Positions 6,492 to 15,967 are shown, counted from the stretch's first letter. The stretch: DNA of 20,471 bases from Eubacterium sp. (GCA_017475785.1 JAFVEX010000136.1:1-20471), one strand, 5' to 3'. Made by a program: numbers and translations. Notes: generated by a model from the sequence alone, not told the origin.

Positions 6492-7676
6492 TTATCCGAT
6501 CTCGATCGTCTCGGCCGTGTCCAGCGCCTCCTGATAAAGCGCGTCGATCACTTCATCCAGCTTCCGCTCAGAGTGCTCGATCCTTTTCAGCACAGGCTTT
6601 GTGACCGGATGCTTCGCGACGAAAATCGTGCAGCAGTCTTCAAACGGGAGAATTGAAGTCTCGTAGGTTCCGATTTTTTCAGAAACCGCAATGATCTCCT
6701 GCTTATCAAATCCGATCAGAGGACGGAACACAGGAAGATTGCAGACTGCGTTTGTGCAGACAAGGCTCTGAATGGTCTGGCTGGCAACCTGCCCGATGCT
6801 CTCTCCTGTGATCAACCCCTGCGCGCCGTCACATCCGGCAAAATGCCCGGCGATCCGCATCATATAGCGGCGCATAATGATCGTCAGCTCATCGTGCGGG
6901 CATTTTTCATAAATTGCCAGCTGAATATCTGTAAAGTTCACGACATGCAGGCGGATCGGACCGCTGTATCTGGCGACGAGCCTTGCCAGATCCACCACCT
7001 TCTGCTTTGCGCGCTCACTCGTGTAGGGCGGCGCGTGAAAATAAACCGCGTCAATTCTGACGCCGCGCTTTGCGATCATATATCCGGCTACGGGCGAATC
7101 GATTCCGCCGGACAGCAGCAGCATCGCGCTGCCGTTCGTTCCGACCGGCATTCCGCCGGGACCCGGAATATTTTCGGAGTAAATATATGCCTTCTGGCGC
7201 AGCTCCACCGTCAGGCGGATCTGGGGATCGTGCACGTCCACATGCAGATGCGGGCACGCCTCCAGGATCGCGCCGCCCAGAGAGCTCGCAATTTCCATGG
7301 AGTCCATGGGATACTGCTTGCTTGCGCGCCTCGCGAAGACCTTAAAGCTCTTTCCACTGGCGTCCTGGTAGACCTCTCTGACATACGAGACGACACTGCG
7401 CTCGATCTCTTCATACTCCAGTGAATCTACCGCTGTAACAGGGCAGATGTACGCGACGCCGAACACGCGCTGCAGCGCCTCCAGCGCGCCTTCATAATCG
7501 TAAGGCTCCTCCATCGTGATGTACAGGCGGCCCATTTCCCGGAACACGTGAAAGATTCCCTCAACCGGCTTCAGCGCCGACCTGATATTCCGGATCAGCG
7601 CGTCCTCAAACAAATGCCTGTTTTTGCCCTTGATCGCGATTTCAGCGTATTTTATTAAAAATGCATGATATCTCAT
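6492..7676 (-). CDS. thiI: tRNA 4-thiouridine synthase ThiI
   Basis: 394 residues. A THUMP-type RNA-binding region (about 60-165) is followed by the ATP-pyrophosphatase PP-loop SGGIDSP at 189-195. The C-terminal FEDCCTIFVAKHPVTKP segment is typical of ThiI. The enzyme adenylates U8 of tRNA and transfers sulfur to make s4U. There is no rhodanese extension, the usual form in Bacillota, where sulfur comes from a partner cysteine desulfurase; exactly such a gene lies directly upstream. ATG 7676 is chosen because AGGGG lies 7 nt upstream and the family starts near RYHAFLIKYAEIAIKG. An in-frame ATG at 7706, overlapping the upstream stop as TGATG, is possible but has a weak ribosome-binding site. 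Confidence 0.93.
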   Translation of the reverse strand: MRYHAFLIKYAEIAIKGKNRHLFEDALIRNIRSALKPVEGIFHVFREMGRLYITMEEPYDYEGALEALQRVFGVAYICPVTAVDSLEYEEIERSVVSYVREVYQDASGKSFKVFARRASKQYPMDSMEIASSLGGAILEACPHLHVDVHDPQIRLTVELRQKAYIYSENIPGPGGMPVGTNGSAMLLLSGGIDSPVAGYMIAKRGVRIDAVYFHAPPYTSERAKQKVVDLARLVARYSGPIRLHVVNFTDIQLAIYEKCPHDELTIIMRRYMMRIAGHFAGCDGAQGLITGESIGQVASQTIQSLVCTNAVCNLPVFRPLIGFDKQEIIAVSEKIGTYETSILPFEDCCTIFVAKHPVTKPVLKRIEHSERKLDEVIDALYQEALDTAETIEIG

Positions 7677-7705
7677 CTGATTTCCCCTGTCAATGTGCTC
7701 GTTCA

Positions 7706-8866
7706 TCAGCGCCGGCGGAATTTCCGCAGCGCCGGCACGATCTCACGCAGAATCTGCAGTGTCTCGTCAATTTCCGCTTCTGTGTTCGCGCCGCAGAAGC
7801 TGAACCGGACAGCCGACTCCATTTCCTCTTTTCCGCAGCCGATCGCCGTGAGCGTCGCGCTTCCCGCGCGCTTGTGGCTTGAACACGCGCTTCCGGCAGA
7901 AACATATACACCGCGGTCTTCCAGCGCGTGCAAAAGCACCTCGCTTCGAATGCCGGCAAAGGACGCGTTCAGAATATGCGGGACTGTCTGGCTGTCATCG
8001 TCTGCGTGGATCACGACCTCTCCGAGCTCCAGCAGGCCGTCCCGGAGGCGTTTTTTCAGCCGTCCCAGATGCTCCGCATTGCTGTCCATGCGTCCGTAAA
8101 TCTCTTTAGCCGCCGCTGCGAGGCCGACAATTCCCGGAACATTGTCCGTCCCTGAGCGCATATCATTCTGCTGGCCGCCGCCGTAGATCAAAGGACTGAC
8201 GCGTGCCCGGCTGCTAAGGTACAGAAAACCGACTCCCTTGGGACCGTGAATCTTGTGCGCGCTCACGGACAGCATGTCGATTTTCATCTGCCTGGGATAA
8301 ATGGGCAGCTTGCCAAATGCCTGCACGGCGTCCACATGAAACAGCGTATCGGGATTGCTCTGCCGGATGACGCCGCCAAGCTCGGCGACAGGTTCCAGCG
8401 TGCCGATCTCATTGTTGACGAGCATCACGGATACCAGCACCGTATCCGGACGAACCGCGCCGCGCAGAACCGCGGGATCGACTCTCCCGGTGCTGTCCAC
8501 GGGCAGCCTCGTGACTTCCCAGCCGCGCCGCTCCAGCTCTCTGGCCGGCGCCGCAACAGCCGGGTGCTCAATCGCGCTTATGATGATATGCTGTCCTTTC
8601 CGTCTGTGTGCCTGCGCGGCACCAAACAGCGCCCAGTTATCCGACTCTGTTCCGCCAGACGTATAATAAATTTCCTTCGGCCCGACGCGGAGCAGTCCCG
8701 CAAGTGTTTCTGTCGCGGCACGCACATGCCGCTCCGCCTCAACGCCTTTCATATGCATGGACGACGGGTTCCCGTAATCCTCCTCCATCATGGAGAGAAC
8801 CTTCTCCCGCACTTCAGGATACGGCTGTGTCGTCGCCGCGTTGTCAAAATAAATCTGCATGCTCAT
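7706..8866 (-). CDS. Cysteine desulfurase (NifS/IscS type), probable ThiI partner
   Basis: 386 residues, fold type I PLP enzyme that releases sulfur from cysteine as an enzyme persulfide. The signature YFDNAATT is at 6-13. His101 (SAIEHPA), Asp179 (HVDAVQ) and the PLP lysine Lys205 (SAHKIHGPKG) are present, as is the catalytic Cys328 in GSACSS. Position immediately upstream of thiI, which lacks a rhodanese domain, marks it as the dedicated sulfur donor for tRNA thiolation, like NifZ of B. subtilis (inference by synteny). AAGGAG precedes two close ATGs: 4 nt before 8866 and 10 nt before 8860. Either may be used. A longer reading to 8908 would overlap rsmE and has no support. Confidence 0.92.
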   Translation of the reverse strand: MSMQIYFDNAATTQPYPEVREKVLSMMEEDYGNPSSMHMKGVEAERHVRAATETLAGLLRVGPKEIYYTSGGTESDNWALFGAAQAHRRKGQHIIISAIEHPAVAAPARELERRGWEVTRLPVDSTGRVDPAVLRGAVRPDTVLVSVMLVNNEIGTLEPVAELGGVIRQSNPDTLFHVDAVQAFGKLPIYPRQMKIDMLSVSAHKIHGPKGVGFLYLSSRARVSPLIYGGGQQNDMRSGTDNVPGIVGLAAAAKEIYGRMDSNAEHLGRLKKRLRDGLLELGEVVIHADDDSQTVPHILNASFAGIRSEVLLHALEDRGVYVSAGSACSSHKRAGSATLTAIGCGKEEMESAVRFSFCGANTEAEIDETLQILREIVPALRKFRRR

Positions 8867-8904
8867 CGTGCTCCTTGGTTCTGCTGCTGTCTCGCAATTG
8901 TCTG

Positions 8905-9648
8905 TCACTGCTCCAGCAGATACATCAGCACAGACAGGACGGCCAGTCCGGCCGTCTCCGTCCGCAAAATTCGCTTTCCCAGTGTAATCGCCTGGAATCC
9001 GCTCTGTACCGCCGCGTCTGCCTCTCCGGGCTCAAATCCTCCCTCCGGGCCGATCAGAACCGCGATCCGGCTGCCCGGCTTAACGGCGCCCAGAACCCTG
9101 CGCGTCTGCTCCATGTTTTCCGCAAGCTCGTAGGGAATCAGACAGACATCAATCTCTTCCTGTCTCACATACTCAGTAATTCCCCCAAATGAAATCACCT
9201 CTGCCACCTGCGGCACGATCATCCGCTTCGCCTGCTTCGCGGCGCTCTCGGAGATCGCGTTCCAGCGCCTCACGCGCGCCGCGGCCTTCTTTTTGTCATA
9301 GCGCACGATGCTCCGCGCCGAGCTGACAGGAATGACCTGGAACGCGCCGAGTTCAACCGCCTTCTGCACGATCAGATCCATCTTATCACCCTTCGGCAGA
9401 CATTGAAACAAATAAATCCGGGATGGCAGCTCTTTTCCCGGCTTCTGCGCGTCTTCTATCTCCGCCTGAATGCTGTCCGCGGAAATCTCCGTGATCCTGC
9501 AGGTATATTCCCACTCATCCTGGCAGACCACCAGAATCCGCTCTCCCGGCTTCATCCGCAGGACACTGCGGATATGAGTGACGTCCTGCCCTGTAATCAG
9601 GACTGTGCTGCCCCGGATTTGATCCCGTTCTGCAAAAAATCTGTGCAT
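8905..9648 (-). CDS. rsmE: 16S rRNA m3U1498 methyltransferase RsmE
   Basis: 247 residues, normal for this SPOUT-family enzyme, which methylates U1498 in helix 44 of 16S rRNA. An N-terminal PUA-like domain (GQDVTHIRSVLRMKPGERI) precedes the SPOUT knot. Its SAM motifs are IGPEGGF at 199-205 and LGKRILRTETA at 223-233. QCLPKGDKMDLIVQKAVELG at 82-101 is also characteristic. ATG 9648 is chosen because AGGAG lies 5 nt upstream and the family starts MHRFF. The open frame further upstream to 9834 has no family similarity. The dnaJ-prmA-rsmE order is standard in Bacillota. Confidence 0.95.
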   Translation of the reverse strand: MHRFFAERDQIRGSTVLITGQDVTHIRSVLRMKPGERILVVCQDEWEYTCRITEISADSIQAEIEDAQKPGKELPSRIYLFQCLPKGDKMDLIVQKAVELGAFQVIPVSSARSIVRYDKKKAAARVRRWNAISESAAKQAKRMIVPQVAEVISFGGITEYVRQEEIDVCLIPYELAENMEQTRRVLGAVKPGSRIAVLIGPEGGFEPGEADAAVQSGFQAITLGKRILRTETAGLAVLSVLMYLLEQ

Positions 9649-9803
9649 ATGTGCTCCTGCCGTCCCGGGCGGCCAATTGGCAGCTGCGAAACGCGTGTTC
9701 TTCGTCGTATTGCGCAAAATATCAATCCATCTCAGATCCCCCACAGAATCATTGCCTTTGCGCAGCCTGAGATATATGACATTATGCAGCTTTCTGCGTG
9801 TTG
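9649..9803 (-). other. prmA-rsmE spacer
   Basis: 155 bases between prmA and rsmE. No gene, convincing promoter or terminator is seen. The frame happens to be open but does not resemble coding sequence of the RsmE family. Confidence 0.4.
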
Positions 9804-10757
9804 TCAGGGTTTCCGCGCGACTACAGACATCCACTCGCCCTGCCGGCTGACGGACTCGACCGTCAGGCCTGCCCGGCGGCAGGCGTCGGCCACCTTCTGC
9901 TCCTGTCCTTCCAGAATTCCGGAGGTGATATAGATTCCGCCGGATTTCATCGCGGGCACGACTGCCGGCGTCAGCGGGACGAGGACGTCCGCAAGGATAT
10001 TTGCCGTCACAATGTCAAACCGGTCCGTCCCTGCTGCTTCGCGGACGCCGGGATCGTCAATCAGGTTTCCGATAATCAGTTCAAAGTCTTTCTCCGGAAT
10101 ATCGTTGGCTGCCTTATTATCCGCCACTGCCTCGATGGCACAGGGATCCAGGTCTGTACCCAGCGCGCAGGCCGCGCCCAGCTTCAGCGCGGCGATCGAC
10201 AGGATACCGCTTCCTGTCCCGGCGTCGAGCAGGTGCATCCCTTTTTGGATGTATTTTTTCAGGGCGCGCAGGCAGAGCTGGGTCGTCTCGTGCATGCCGG
10301 TGCCGAACGCTGTCCCCGGGTCGATATGGAGAACCAGCTTGTCCGCGTCATCCGGCCTGACTGTCTCCCAGGAAGGAACCACGACAATATCATCCACACA
10401 GAACTGCTTAAAGTATTCTTTCCAGTTGTTGACCCAGTCCTTGTCCTCCGTCTCACTGACCGTAATCGTACCAGGCCCGATGTCAAGAAACGACCGCAGT
10501 TCTTCCAGCTCCTCACGGACGCGGCCAAGCAGCGCCTCCTGATCCTCCTCCGGCTCCAGATAAAAATTCAGATACGCTGTGCCGTCATCCGGCTCCGGCT
10601 GCGGCGGGATATCCACAAACATCTGCTTCAGGTCAGATGCTTCCAGCGGCTGCCGGTCTTCGATTTCCACGCCCTGCACGCCGGCTTCGGCAAGCGCTGC
10701 CGAAACAATCTCCTCTGCTGCCGTCGTCGTCTGAATTCTGTATTTGATCCACTTCAT
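9804..10757 (-). CDS. prmA: Ribosomal protein L11 methyltransferase PrmA
   Basis: 317 residues. An N-terminal L11-binding domain (about 1-110) is followed by the class I methyltransferase domain. Its conserved entry AFGTGMHETTQLCL is at 150-163, motif I DAGTGSGILSIAA at 178-190 and acidic TDLDP at 201-205. NILADVLVPL further on carries the N-x-L-A motif. The enzyme trimethylates L11 lysines and the N-terminus in the cytoplasm. It lies 22 nt after dnaJ, in the usual heat-shock cluster position. The ribosome-binding site (GGAAGA) sits inside a short tandem duplication shared with the dnaJ 3' end. Confidence 0.95.
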   Translation of the reverse strand: MKWIKYRIQTTTAAEEIVSAALAEAGVQGVEIEDRQPLEASDLKQMFVDIPPQPEPDDGTAYLNFYLEPEEDQEALLGRVREELEELRSFLDIGPGTITVSETEDKDWVNNWKEYFKQFCVDDIVVVPSWETVRPDDADKLVLHIDPGTAFGTGMHETTQLCLRALKKYIQKGMHLLDAGTGSGILSIAALKLGAACALGTDLDPCAIEAVADNKAANDIPEKDFELIIGNLIDDPGVREAAGTDRFDIVTANILADVLVPLTPAVVPAMKSGGIYITSGILEGQEQKVADACRRAGLTVESVSRQGEWMSVVARKP

Positions 10758-10758
10758 C

Positions 10759-10795
10759 GTTTATGTTCTTCCAAATTATTTATTTTCTTCCAAAT
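10759..10795. repeat. 19-nt-period tandem duplication at the dnaJ-prmA junction
   Basis: Two aligned 18-nt units, 10759-10776 and 10778-10795, differ at two positions; both contain TTCTTCCAAAT (minus ATTTGGAAGAA). The right unit encodes the last residues of DnaJ (FGRK) and its stop. The left unit supplies the purine-rich prmA ribosome-binding site. Confidence 0.7.
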
Positions 10796-11925
10796 CGCTT
10801 CTTTTTCTTGTGCTCTGTGCCGCTCTCTCCTGCCCCGGATCCGTTTCCGCAGGCTGCGTCAAATGCCCGCAGCGCCTCTTTGGCTTCCTCGTTCAGATCC
10901 GTCGGCACCTGAACGACCAGCGTGACATACTGATCGCCTCTGACCGCCTTGTTCCGCAGGGAAGGAACGCCTTTCCCCCGCAGACGGATGCGCGTGTCAG
11001 TCGCTGTGCCCGGCTTGACGGTGTACGCCACAGGGCCGTCCACGGTGTCAATGCGGATATCTCCGCCCAGCGCTGCCTGCGCAAATGTCATTGGCGCGCT
11101 GGAAAAGATGTTGACGCCGTCCCGCTGAAAAATCGGATGCGGAGAGACGGCGACTTCCACGAGCAGATCGCCGCGCGGCCCGCCGTTTCTGCCCGGCTCT
11201 CCCTTATCCCGGATGCGGATACTCTGGCCGTCATCGATTCCGGCCGGCACCGGCACCTGGATTTTCTTCCGCGCAGATGTGTAGCCCGTTCCGCCGCAGT
11301 CCGCGCACTTATCCTTGATGATTTTGCCGGTTCCGCGGCAGTCCGGACACGTCTCAATATTCTGAACCATGCCGAACAGGGACTGCTGCGTGCGCCGCAC
11401 CTGTCCGCTGCCGCCGCAGGTCGTACAGGTCTCCGGCGAAGTGCCGGGCTTCGCGCCGCTGCCGCCGCAGGTCGTACACTCGTCCTTCAGGGTCAGTTCC
11501 AGCTCCTTGTCGCAGCCAAACACGGCCTCTTCGAACGTCAGATGAATCAATGCCCGCAGCGACGCGCCCCGCTGCGGCGCGTTAGACGCGCGTCTGGACC
11601 GGCCGCCTCCGAAAAAGTCGCCAAAAATATCGCCGAAAATATCGCTGAAATCAGCTCCGCTGAAGTCAAACCCGCCAAATCCGCCTGGGCCGCCCTGCTC
11701 AAACGCCGCGTGTCCAAACTGGTCGTACTGCCTGCGCTTCTCCGGATCCGACAGTACGCCGTACGCCTCTGTCGCCTCCTTGAATTTTGCCTCTGCTTCC
11801 TGGTCCCCGGGGTTCATGTCGGGATGATATTTCTTCGCGAGCTTTCTGTACGCTTTTTTCAGCGTATTTTCATCCGCGTTCCTGTCGACGCCAAGCACCT
11901 CGTAATAATCTCGTTTGTCAGCCAT
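10780..11925 (-). CDS. dnaJ: Co-chaperone DnaJ
   Basis: 381 residues. The J domain carries HPD at 34-36, followed by a Gly/Phe-rich linker (about 76-108). The zinc domain has four CxxCxGxG repeats with cysteines at 150/153, 167/170, 193/196 and 207/210. A C-terminal substrate-binding domain completes a full type I DnaJ, which delivers clients to DnaK and stimulates its ATPase. ATG 11925 ([12 protein letters not shown]) is chosen over the upstream frame to 11985 because AAGAGGAAG precedes it and the family starts here. Co-transcription with dnaK is likely despite a 153-base gap holding two hairpins. Confidence 0.97.
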   Translation of the reverse strand: MADKRDYYEVLGVDRNADENTLKKAYRKLAKKYHPDMNPGDQEAEAKFKEATEAYGVLSDPEKRRQYDQFGHAAFEQGGPGGFGGFDFSGADFSDIFGDIFGDFFGGGRSRRASNAPQRGASLRALIHLTFEEAVFGCDKELELTLKDECTTCGGSGAKPGTSPETCTTCGGSGQVRRTQQSLFGMVQNIETCPDCRGTGKIIKDKCADCGGTGYTSARKKIQVPVPAGIDDGQSIRIRDKGEPGRNGGPRGDLLVEVAVSPHPIFQRDGVNIFSSAPMTFAQAALGGDIRIDTVDGPVAYTVKPGTATDTRIRLRGKGVPSLRNKAVRGDQYVTLVVQVPTDLNEEAKEALRAFDAACGNGSGAGESGTEHKKKKRFGRK

Positions 11926-11945
11926 GTCTCTTCCTCTTGATTCAT

Positions 11946-12003
11946 TGATCCGCCGCCGGAGGCTTTTATGCGACAGGAAACCCAATCAGAGAACTTTCCT
12001 GTC
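11946..12003. repeat. Dispersed hairpin element, copy 2 (dnaK-dnaJ gap)
   Basis: Flank ATCCGCCGCCGGAGGCTTTTAT followed by GACAGGAAA (11972-11980), a 14-nt loop and TTTCCTGTC (11995-12003). Flank and arms match the element at 6286-6350 in the opposite orientation, with a 3-nt insertion in the flank and a wholly different loop. Confidence 0.65.
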
Positions 12004-12013
12004 ACACAAGCGT

Positions 12014-12045
12014 ATCCGGGCGCGGCGCAGCCGCCGCTCCCGGAT
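12014..12045 (-). terminator. Strong GC hairpin after dnaK (attenuator or processing hairpin)
   Basis: ATCCGGG/CCCGGAT (12014-12020 with 12039-12045), then one mismatch, then GCGGCG/CGCCGC (12022-12027 with 12032-12037), with a 4-nt loop. There is no T-run on the minus strand. It is more likely to modulate dnaJ expression relative to dnaK than to stop transcription fully. Confidence 0.45.
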
Positions 12046-12078
12046 CATTTTCATCTATTCAAATCGATTGATCAGTTA

Positions 12079-13965
12079 TCAAAGCTCCTTGTAGTCCGCG
12101 TCCACGACGTTGTCGTCTCCGCCTGCGTTTCCGCCCATGTCTGCGCCGCCGCCCATGTTCATGTTGCCCATGTCAGGACCTGCGCCGCCTGCATTCTGCT
12201 GCATACCCTCATACATCTTCGTAAACAGACTCTGCGCGGACTGCATCAGTTTTTCCTGTGCTGCCTTTATATCCGTGATCTGCGCGTCTGTCAGCGTGCC
12301 GTCCTGCGGCGCTTCCTTCAGGAGATCCTTCAGGGCGTTCAGGTCTGCCTCGACCTGTGCCTTCTCCTCCGGAGAAACCTTATCGCCGGCATCCTGCAGC
12401 GCCTTCTCAATCTGGAAGACGGTGGAATCCGCCTCATTTTTCGCGTCCACGGCCGCCTTGCGCTTCTTGTCCTCTGCCTCGTACTGCGCGGCTTCCTTGA
12501 CTGCCTTATCGATCTCTTCGTCGGTCATATTGGAACCGGCTGTGATCGTGATATGCTGCTCCTTGCCGGTGCCGAGATCCTTCGCGGAAACATTTACAAT
12601 GCCGTTCGCGTCAATATCAAATGTGACCTCGATCTGCGGAACGCCTCGCATTGCCGGCGGAATTCCGTCCAGACGGAACTGGCCGAGAGACTTATTGTCC
12701 TTCGCGAACTGGCGCTCGCCCTGCACGACGTTGATGTCAACGGCGCTCTGGTTGTCTGTCGCGGTAGAGAAAATCTGGCTCTTCTTGGTCGGAATCGTCG
12801 TGTTTCTCTCGATCAGGTGTGTCGCGACGCCGCCAAGTGTCTCGATGGAGAGGGTCAGCGGCGTGACATCCAGAAGCAGGATGTCGCCTGCGCCGGCGTC
12901 GCCCGCAAGTTTGCCGCCCTGGACAGACGCGCCGATCGCGACACACTCATCCGGGTTCAGGCTCTTGCTCGGCTCATGTCCTGTCAGCTGCTTCACCTTC
13001 TCCTGTACAGCCGGGATTCTGGTAGATCCGCCGACCAGCAGCACCTTTCCGAGCTCTGAAGCGGAGATGCCCGCGTCAGAGAGTGCTTTTCTGACAGGCT
13101 CGGCAGTCAGTTCTACAAGATCCGCGGTCAGTCCGTCGAAGATGGCCTTTGTCAGATTGATGTCCAGGTGCTTCGGGCCGTCCTGCGTCGCGGTGATGAA
13201 CGGCAGGTTGATGTTGGTGGTCGTCGCGCTGGAAAGCTCCATCTTTGCCTTCTCCGCGGCTTCCTTGATCCGCTGCATCGCCATCTTGTCGCCGGAAAGG
13301 TCTACGCCCTCCTGCTTTTTAAACTCATCGACGATGTAGTTGACCACCTTCTGGTCGAAGTCATCGCCGCCCAGACGGTTGTTTCCGGAGGTCGCAAGAA
13401 CTTCGATGACGCCGTCGCCGATCTCGATGATGGAGACATCAAATGTGCCGCCGCCCAAGTCATAGACCATGATCTTCTGCTCTTTTTCGTTGTCAAGTCC
13501 GTAAGCAAGCGCAGCCGCGGTCGGCTCGTTGATGATACGTCTGACCTCAAGTCCGGCGATCTTGCCGGCGTCCTTGGTCGCCTGACGCTGCGCGTCGTTG
13601 AAGTATGCCGGAACGGTAATGACGGCTTCCGTCACCTTCTCACCGATGTAGTTTTCCGCGTCCGCTTTCAGCTTCTGCAGGATCATCGCTGAGATTTCCT
13701 GCGGGGAATACTTCGTGTCGTCGATGGAAACTCTGTAGTCGCTGCCCATGTGGCGCTTGATGGAAGAAACGGTCTTTTCCGCGTTCGTCACGGCCTGACG
13801 CTTCGCCGGCTCGCCGACGAGTCGCTCGCCTGTCTTTGTGAACGCGACAATCGACGGCGTCGTCCTGCTGCCTTCCGCGTTTGCGATGACGGTTGGCTTT
13901 CCGCCTTCCATAACTGCCACACAACTATTTGTTGTACCAAGATCGATACCAATAATCTTACTCAT
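12079..13965 (-). CDS. dnaK: Chaperone protein DnaK (Hsp70)
   Basis: 628 residues, full length. The ATPase domain begins [18 protein letters not shown] and includes [18 protein letters not shown] ([17 protein letters not shown]), [10 protein letters not shown] and LVGGSTRIP motifs. The interdomain linker is within [15 protein letters not shown] substrate-binding domain and helical lid follow, and the C-terminus is Gly/Met-rich ([17 protein letters not shown]), ending DADYKEL. It binds exposed hydrophobic segments in an ATP cycle driven by DnaJ and GrpE. An excellent AAGGAGGACATTAC sequence precedes the ATG. It is the third gene of the CIRCE-controlled cluster. Confidence 0.99.
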   Translation of the reverse strand: MSKIIGIDLGTTNSCVAVMEGGKPTVIANAEGSRTTPSIVAFTKTGERLVGEPAKRQAVTNAEKTVSSIKRHMGSDYRVSIDDTKYSPQEISAMILQKLKADAENYIGEKVTEAVITVPAYFNDAQRQATKDAGKIAGLEVRRIINEPTAAALAYGLDNEKEQKIMVYDLGGGTFDVSIIEIGDGVIEVLATSGNNRLGGDDFDQKVVNYIVDEFKKQEGVDLSGDKMAMQRIKEAAEKAKMELSSATTTNINLPFITATQDGPKHLDINLTKAIFDGLTADLVELTAEPVRKALSDAGISASELGKVLLVGGSTRIPAVQEKVKQLTGHEPSKSLNPDECVAIGASVQGGKLAGDAGAGDILLLDVTPLTLSIETLGGVATHLIERNTTIPTKKSQIFSTATDNQSAVDINVVQGERQFAKDNKSLGQFRLDGIPPAMRGVPQIEVTFDIDANGIVNVSAKDLGTGKEQHITITAGSNMTDEEIDKAVKEAAQYEAEDKKRKAAVDAKNEADSTVFQIEKALQDAGDKVSPEEKAQVEADLNALKDLLKEAPQDGTLTDAQITDIKAAQEKLMQSAQSLFTKMYEGMQQNAGGAGPDMGNMNMGGGADMGGNAGGDDNVVDADYKEL

Positions 13966-14018
13966 TGTAATGTCCTCCTTATTTATCTGCTGTCCTTCAA
14001 CAAAATGACTGATTTTTC

Positions 14019-14804
14019 TTAATTCGCGACCTTTACCATACTGTGCCGCACGACACTGTCTTTATAGAGATATCCCTTCTGGAATTCTTCCGCGACGATA
14101 TTCTCGCCGAGTGTCTCATCATCCACATGCATTACCGCATTGTGCAGCTCCGGATCAAACGGCTTGCCTGCCGCCTCGATTGGCGTGACCCCGAGATCCG
14201 CCAGGATCGTCGTCATCTGCTTGTAGATCTTATTCATCCCGTCGACGAAGGGATCACTTTCGTCTCCCGTTTCCAGCCCCCGCTCAAAGTTGTCCACCAC
14301 CGGCAGGAGCTTTTCAATTACGTCCTTCGCGCCGACGTGATACATAGAGGCCTTCTCTTTCTCCGTCCGCTTTCTGAAGTTGTCAAACTCCGCCATCTGA
14401 CGCTGCAGGCGATCCGTGAGTTCTGCGATCTTCTCATCTTTGGGATCTTTTTTCTCCTTTTTCTTAAAAAATCCCTTTTTCGCTTTTTCGTCCGGAGCCC
14501 CGTCTCCGCCTTCCGGCAGATCTTCCTGCTCCAGGGCTTCCTCGCCGCCTGCTTCCGCCTGCTCACCAGGTTCCCCGGTGCCGGCCTCTGCCTGCTCTCC
14601 GCTCATCTCCGGCGCAGCCGTGGGTTCATCGCCTTCACCCGCAGAACCATCCGCCTCTCCGGCAGATCCTGCTCCATCATCATTTCCGCGCGCTGCATTC
14701 ACAGCCGCTTCTCCATCCGGCTCAGTACCCGGCGCCTCCTGAGCCGCCTGCCCCGGATCCTTCTCGAGCATCTCGTCCATCTCTGTGTTTTTTTCTTCTG
14801 TCAC
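14019..14804 (-). CDS. grpE: Nucleotide exchange factor GrpE with a long acidic N-terminal extension
   Basis: 261 residues; the usual length is about 180-220. The conserved part begins near residue 120: [29 protein letters not shown] forms the long dimer helix, and the C-terminal beta domain ends with [22 protein letters not shown]. Residues 1-105 are acidic and low in complexity, with a short repeat (GEQAEAG at 69-75 and 80-86). A lysine-rich patch ([13 protein letters not shown]) follows. GrpE releases ADP from DnaK. The start is a GTG at 14804 behind GGTGGAG. The gene sits 53 nt upstream of dnaK. Confidence 0.95.
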   Translation of the reverse strand: MTEEKNTEMDEMLEKDPGQAAQEAPGTEPDGEAAVNAARGNDDGAGSAGEADGSAGEGDEPTAAPEMSGEQAEAGTGEPGEQAEAGGEEALEQEDLPEGGDGAPDEKAKKGFFKKKEKKDPKDEKIAELTDRLQRQMAEFDNFRKRTEKEKASMYHVGAKDVIEKLLPVVDNFERGLETGDESDPFVDGMNKIYKQMTTILADLGVTPIEAAGKPFDPELHNAVMHVDDETLGENIVAEEFQKGYLYKDSVVRHSMVKVAN

Positions 14805-14901
14805 GATTGCTCCACCTTTCCTGTCATATTATCCTGATCACCTGACCAGCGCGTTTCAATTTTTTCAGCCTCTTCTGGAGGATCCTGCTGCGAAACAATA
14901 C

Positions 14902-15945
14902 CTAATCCGGGGATTCTTCCCCGTCAGGCCTGAAGATCGTATCCAGCTGGACCTTCAGTGTCTTCAGGTTGTCCACGACATTTCTGTAGTCCATCCGCCG
15001 CGGACCCACGATTCCGATGCGGCCCTTCATGCCGCCGCCCAGATCATAGCTGGCAGTGACGACGGAAACGTCGTTGTTCTCAATCGGAGATTCCTGGCCG
15101 ATGTAAACCTGAATATCCGTATCCCCGTCTGCGTCCAGCGCCGTCTCGCGCAGCATTTCCGCGAGTTCTTCCTTGTCCTCCAGAGCGGAGATCAGCCCGC
15201 TCGCGCTGCTGGAATCCGCCAGCTCCGGGTACTTGAAGATGTTTTTCGCGCCGCTGGTGTAGACATTCGCCTCGTCATCCGGCTTGATCGCCTCTCCGAC
15301 CGCGTCGACCACCAGACCGATAACCTCGCTGTGGATACCTGCCTGCTGTTTCATTCTCTGGATCATCTCAAGATTGATCTCTCCGATCGACAGCCCGTTG
15401 AGCTGCGTGTTCAGCAGAAGGTTCAGCTTCAGAAGTTCCTCGTCGCTGACCGGCTCAGCCAGATCGATCAGCTGGTTCTTTACGAGATTTCCCTGCGCCA
15501 CAATCACCGCCAGCAGCTGGTCATCATGCACACGCGAAAGCTGAATAAATTTCAGCGTCGTGGAATGCACCGTCGGCATGATCATCGTCGCGTAATTCGT
15601 GTTCGTCGCGAGAACATTGACGACCTGCTTGAGCACCTTCTCCATGCGGTCTGTCTTCTTGATCATGAGATCCTTTATCTCCGCGATTTCCCGGTCCTTC
15701 TCCTGGATCAGCTCATCGACGTAGTAACGGTATCCCATATCTGAAGGAATCCGCCCTGCGGAGGTGTGCGGCTGGATGATGTAGCCCATTTCCTCCAGAT
15801 CCGACATCTCATTCCGGATCGTCGCAGAGCTCAGGTTCAGATCCGTATACTTTGAAATCGTGCGGGAACCCACCGGCTCGCCGGTTTCCAGATACGTCTG
15901 AATGATTGCTTTCAGAATCGTTCGCTTTCTCGCATCCAGTTCCAA
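14902..15945 (-). CDS. hrcA: Heat-inducible transcription repressor HrcA
   Basis: 347 residues from a TTG at 15945. The winged-helix region (LDARKRTILKAIIQTYLETGEPVGSRTISKY and SSATIRNEMSDLEEMGYIIQPHTSAGRIPSD) is textbook HrcA. The remainder is the GAF-like inducer and dimerisation region. HrcA represses by binding CIRCE, and GroEL assists its folding. The TTG is preferred because AAAGGAG lies 8 nt upstream and the family begins (M/L)-x-LDxRK. The longer ATG at 15978 lies inside the CIRCE right arm and has no ribosome-binding site. The CIRCE in front of it implies autoregulation of the whole cluster. Confidence 0.96.
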   Translation of the reverse strand: MELDARKRTILKAIIQTYLETGEPVGSRTISKYTDLNLSSATIRNEMSDLEEMGYIIQPHTSAGRIPSDMGYRYYVDELIQEKDREIAEIKDLMIKKTDRMEKVLKQVVNVLATNTNYATMIMPTVHSTTLKFIQLSRVHDDQLLAVIVAQGNLVKNQLIDLAEPVSDEELLKLNLLLNTQLNGLSIGEINLEMIQRMKQQAGIHSEVIGLVVDAVGEAIKPDDEANVYTSGAKNIFKYPELADSSSASGLISALEDKEELAEMLRETALDADGDTDIQVYIGQESPIENNDVSVVTASYDLGGGMKGRIGIVGPRRMDYRNVVDNLKTLKVQLDTIFRPDGEESPD

Positions 15946-15967
15946 ACCCCTTGCTCCTTTCTGTCTG

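Noticed and set aside
9649..9834. N-terminal extension of RsmE
   Set aside because: ATG 9648 has AGGAG at 5 nt and matches the family start MHRFF; the upstream residues match nothing and overlap prmA.
11968..13339. Long plus-strand frames (363 and 409 codons) opposite dnaK
   Set aside because: They are antisense shadows of dnaK, rich in Ser/Cys/Arg, with no family similarity. Such frames are common opposite dnaK.
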